Shown piece by piece: positions 4,897 through 5,720 of a stretch of 5,720 nucleotides of DNA (its first letter is position 1; each line of letters begins with the position of its first letter). The stretch spans positions 1-5,720 of the forward strand of contig JAGBGV010000400.1 in assembly GCA_017935805.1 (NCBI GenBank), read 5' to 3'. Both the position numbers and the translations under genes were made by a program. Below the pieces are notes generated by a model, which did not search any database, was not told where the DNA came from, and saw only the letters and a program-made list of their open reading frames with translations. This DNA is from Clostridia bacterium. Lineage in GTDB: Bacteria > Bacillota_A > Clostridia > Oscillospirales > CAG-272.

Positions 4897-5355
4897 ATGA
4901 GCAAAAACGAAAACAAAAGCAAACCCATCACAGTTGAGCTGCTCTCGGAAATGCATCGTAACGTGACTATGGGCAGCGAAAGCCTCTCCTCTGTAGTGCC
5001 GAAGATCAAGGACAAGTTTCTTCTGTCTAACGTAACAGCACAGCTTGAAAAATATGCTGACTACACAAACAAAACCGAAGCCATGCTCGAGAAACGTGCA
5101 GTAAAGCCCAAGCAGCCTTCCCTGATGAAGAAGATCATGACCCGCGGCGGTATTATGCTGAACACCGCAGTTGATTCCACCGATTCACACATCGCGGAAA
5201 TGATAGAGCGCGGCACAAAGGTGGGCGTTACACAGCTCGAGCACAAGCTACACGAGCTTGAAACGCGGGGTGCCGACCGTGACGCAGTTGATCTTTGCCG
5301 ATCCATCGTGGACTTCGAACGCACGGAAACTGACAAGATCAAGGACTATATGTGA
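4897..5355 (+). CDS. Helical cytoplasmic protein of unknown function (152 residues)
   Basis: The preferred start is the ATG at 4897 (MSKNENKSKP), because AGG at 4888-4890 in the sequence ATGAGGAAATAT is its ribosome site. An in-frame ATG at 4885 would add MRKY but has no site of its own. The product is charged, has no signal peptide or membrane helix, and reads as several amphipathic helices: about residues 13-35, 40-70 (LSNVTAQLEKYADYTNKTEA), 85-125 (including DSHIAEMIERGTKVGVTQLE) and 130-152. It has one cysteine. The pattern resembles clostridial hypothetical proteins with a ferritin-like or four-helix-bundle look, but I see no clear metal-binding ExxH set, so I assign no function. It is monocistronic, followed by a terminator; its promoter is not clear. 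Confidence 0.82.
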   Translation: MSKNENKSKPITVELLSEMHRNVTMGSESLSSVVPKIKDKFLLSNVTAQLEKYADYTNKTEAMLEKRAVKPKQPSLMKKIMTRGGIMLNTAVDSTDSHIAEMIERGTKVGVTQLEHKLHELETRGADRDAVDLCRSIVDFERTETDKIKDYM

Positions 5356-5399
5356 GTCCGTCTGCAGTAAAATGTAAAAAGCAGTCATAAGTGCAAGAG

Positions 5400-5425
5400 A
5401 AAAGGGGCGTGAGTGCTCCTTTTTT
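5400..5425 (+). terminator. Intrinsic terminator after the 152-residue gene
   Basis: AAAAGGGGC (5400-5408) pairs with GCTCCTTTT (5415-5423), with one G-U pair and a six-base loop GTGAGT, followed by T residues to 5425. It lies 45 bases after the TGA stop. Confidence 0.83.
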
Positions 5426-5474
5426 CGTCAAAACGTAAATTTTTCAAAAACCTGTGACAATATTCGCGTGAGTG

Positions 5475-5503
5475 TTGATTTTCGGGGGATTTTGATATAT
5501 AAT
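5475..5503 (+). promoter_or_regulatory. Promoter of the iron-sulfur scaffold-like gene
   Basis: TTGATT (5475-5480, 4 of 6) with a 17-base spacer and a perfect TATAAT (5498-5503). Transcription would start near 5510 and give a leader of about 50 bases before the ATG at 5562. Confidence 0.75.
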
Positions 5504-5561
5504 AAAGGATGAGCAAAAATATTGCCGAAAGGCTAAATCATCAAAGGAGTACATTAATTCT

Positions 5562-5720
5562 ATGAGCGAACTCGTTTATTCTCACGAAGTAGAAAACATG
5601 TGCTGCGTTGCCAAGGGACCCAAGCACGGTCCTGCTCCCATTCCGGAAGAAGGAAAGTGGATCCAGGCAAAGCAGATCACCGACATTTCCGCCTATACAC
5701 ACGGTGTGGGCTGGTGTGCA
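5562..5720 (+). CDS. Iron-sulfur cluster scaffold-like protein, N-terminal part
   Basis: The first 53 codons are present; the gene continues past the right edge. The start is supported by AAAGGAG (5543-5549), 12 bases upstream and so a little far, and by a strong promoter. The residues MSELVYSHEVENMCCVAKGP and then THGVGWCA match, from memory, a conserved family in Clostridia annotated as iron-sulfur cluster assembly scaffold (NifU-like) or left hypothetical. Cys14, Cys15 and Cys52 are visible candidate thiol ligands. The segment with the family's later cysteine motif is outside the window, so metal binding cannot be judged. There is no signal peptide, so a cytoplasmic location is expected. 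Family membership is likely; the biochemical role is inferred from annotation of relatives only. Confidence 0.7.
   Translation, partial: MSELVYSHEVENMCCVAKGPKHGPAPIPEEGKWIQAKQITDISAYTHGVGWCA

Noticed and set aside
5523..5533. GCCGAAAGGC hairpin in the leader of the last gene as a riboswitch
   Set aside because: It is a single three-pair GNRA hairpin in a leader of about 50 bases with no other conserved helices, too small for a known riboswitch class.

Overview
The window looks like a chromosomal segment of an anaerobic low-to-mid GC Firmicute of class Clostridia, most likely from the gut Oscillospirales/Ruminococcaceae side. This rests on strong AGGAGG-type ribosome sites, TTGACA/TATAAT promoters, short U-tailed intrinsic terminators, protein families typical of Clostridia, and a 26-codon gene that reads as the sporulation peptide SpoVM. 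The lineage is inferred from style and gene content, not from a marker gene.

Left part, minus strand (1-3509). The N-terminal third of a MsmK/UgpC-type sugar ABC-transporter ATPase runs off the left edge and has its own promoter. To its right lies a leftward operon with a good promoter (TTGCAA-17-TATTAT at 3481-3509). It encodes a 41-residue membrane peptide, an RsuA-family 16S rRNA pseudouridine synthase, and the RNA-binding transcription accessory protein Tex. The tex frame is intact over 713 codons except for one in-frame TAG at codon 314, at the join between the N-terminal half and the YqgF-like domain.

Middle part (3511-4185). A rightward promoter drives tRNA-Gln(CUG), which ends in an intrinsic terminator. 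Downstream is an unusual non-coding tract. The last 29 bases of the T-loop/acceptor/trailer are repeated exactly 148 bp further on and followed by a second terminator of unrelated sequence. Inverted copies of the T-arm follow each terminator, and the DNA between folds on paper into a three-way junction. A second, shortened unit follows. This is the least explained part of the window.

Right part, plus strand (4124-5720). Four separate transcription units follow. The first is a small lipoprotein of unknown function with a near-perfect promoter and a terminator. The second is spoVM, with a sigma-E-like promoter and its own terminator. The third is a 152-residue helical protein of unknown function. 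The fourth is the first 53 codons of a cysteine-containing protein resembling a clostridial family annotated as an iron-sulfur cluster scaffold. Most genes here are monocistronic and bounded by terminators, so little can be concluded about shared function.
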